The translations under genes and the position numbers were made by a program. 5,063 nt of DNA from Pseudomonadota bacterium (GTDB lineage Bacteria > Pseudomonadota > Gammaproteobacteria > Burkholderiales > SG8-41): NCBI GenBank assembly GCA_023431245.1, contig JAEYXO010000265.1:1-5063 (forward strand), read 5' to 3'. The notes below the pieces were generated by a model. It searched no databases. It saw nothing but the letters and a program-made list of their open reading frames with translations, and was not told where the DNA came from. This document shows, one piece after another, positions 4,371 through 5,063 of the stretch; the first letter of the stretch is position 1, and every line of letters starts with the position of its first letter.

Positions 4371-5063
4371 ATGAAAACCAGGACATCTGCAGCTGCAATC
4401 ACCGCCGGCGCGCTGGCGCTGGCCTTCGCGGGCACCGTGTCCGCGCAATGGGCGCCGACGGAACGCGTGACCATGGTCACCCATTCCGCGCCGGGCACCG
4501 GCAACGAGCTGATGCTGCGCGAGATCGCCGACATCATGAACAAGAACAAGATCGTGCCGCGCCAGGTCGGCGTCGAGTCAGTGACCGGCTCGCAGGGCGA
4601 GAAGGCGCGCCGCTACGTGACCTTCCAGAACAAGGGCAACCCGCACATGCTGGCGAGTTACACGCCGCAGAGCCTGAACCTGCCGCTGCTGATCAATTCC
4701 GACACCGGCTGGCGCAGCTTCACGCCGATCGCGCTGATGGCGGTCGATCCGATGCTGCTGGTGGTCAATGCCGAAAGTCCCTGGCGCTCGGTGCGTGACC
4801 TGATCGACGCCGCGAAGCAGAAGCCGAAGCAGATCCTGCAGGGTGGCGGCTCCTACGGTAGCAGCGCCTCGATGTCGGGCAAGATCCTCGAGGACTTCGG
4901 CGGCGTGCAGTTTTCCTACACCCCCTTCCGCGGCGCCGGCGAGGCGATTCCGCAGCTGCTCGGCAAACACGTGCACTTCATGATGGAGAACCCCGCGGAG
5001 ATGGCGCAGCACGTGAAGGCCGGCAAGCTGCGCGCGCTGGCCGCGACCGAGAACCTCGAACTG
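4371..5063 (+). CDS. TctC/Bug-family periplasmic solute-binding protein, second copy (3' end outside window)
   Basis: The first 231 codons of a second Bug receptor, open to the right edge; the family's usual length of about 320-330 suggests roughly 95 residues are missing. The ATG follows GGAGGAG (4358-4364). Residues 1-25 are a Sec signal peptide (KTR N-region, Ala/Leu core, VSA cleavage site before Gln26). It shares with the first copy the loop THxxPGxG (37-44), GNPHMLASYTPQ (89-100), SFTPIALMAVDPM (117-128), LQGGGSYG (156-163), SYTPFR (182-187), GKHVHF (198-203) and QHVKAGKLRALA (213-224). By eye the overlap is roughly half identical. Two ligand-loop motifs differ: Glu46 replaces the conserved Asp, and TGSQG (72-76) replaces PGAGG. 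It may therefore recognise a different, probably related, ligand. It closes the visible bicupin cluster 44 nt downstream and is probably co-transcribed. Confidence 0.93.
   Translation, partial: MKTRTSAAAITAGALALAFAGTVSAQWAPTERVTMVTHSAPGTGNELMLREIADIMNKNKIVPRQVGVESVTGSQGEKARRYVTFQNKGNPHMLASYTPQSLNLPLLINSDTGWRSFTPIALMAVDPMLLVVNAESPWRSVRDLIDAAKQKPKQILQGGGSYGSSASMSGKILEDFGGVQFSYTPFRGAGEAIPQLLGKHVHFMMENPAEMAQHVKAGKLRALAATENLEL

Noticed and set aside
4274..4798. Plus-strand 174-codon frame across the start of the second Bug gene
   Set aside because: It is in another frame from the Bug protein, whose signal peptide and family motifs read continuously from 4371. The frame's product has no recognisable features.

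Overview
The window is GC-rich bacterial DNA, with a strong G/C third-position bias, purine-rich Shine-Dalgarno sites and tightly packed co-directional genes. Two TctC/Bug-type periplasmic binding proteins sit beside a divergent LysR regulator. That combination is typical of Betaproteobacteria, especially Burkholderiales, and of related Proteobacteria with expanded Bug families. The assignment rests on gene content and style only; no phylogenetic marker is present.

Layout. Positions 1-202 (minus strand) hold the N-terminal DNA-binding part of a LysR-type regulator, cut by the left edge. Positions 203-381 are an AT-rich divergent control region. A plus-strand, operon-like cluster follows: a TctC/Bug solute-binding protein (382-1365); a divergent bicupin starting at GTG (1399-2226); two closely related bicupins (2256-3242 and 3346-4326); and a second Bug protein (4371 to the right edge, incomplete). 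Gaps are 33, 29, 103 and 44 nt, each ending in a recognisable Shine-Dalgarno sequence, and no convincing terminator lies between the genes.

How the parts may work together (inference). Two exported Bug receptors flank three signal-less, presumably cytoplasmic bicupins, and the LysR protein probably controls the unit. This resembles an uptake-plus-catabolism locus for an organic acid or aromatic-type substrate, but neither substrate nor reaction can be read from the sequence. No TctA/TctB membrane components lie in the window.

The most notable feature is the run of six cupin domains in three adjacent genes with graded metal-site integrity. Both domains of the third bicupin look intact. The second bicupin has lost one histidine in its first domain (His to Pro). 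The first bicupin keeps its N-terminal His set but has lost the metal ligands of its C-terminal domain. The last two bicupins carry, after every cupin barrel, a repeated tail (KDTxHG, GPPxDG, LPGFG) that I cannot assign to a characterised family.
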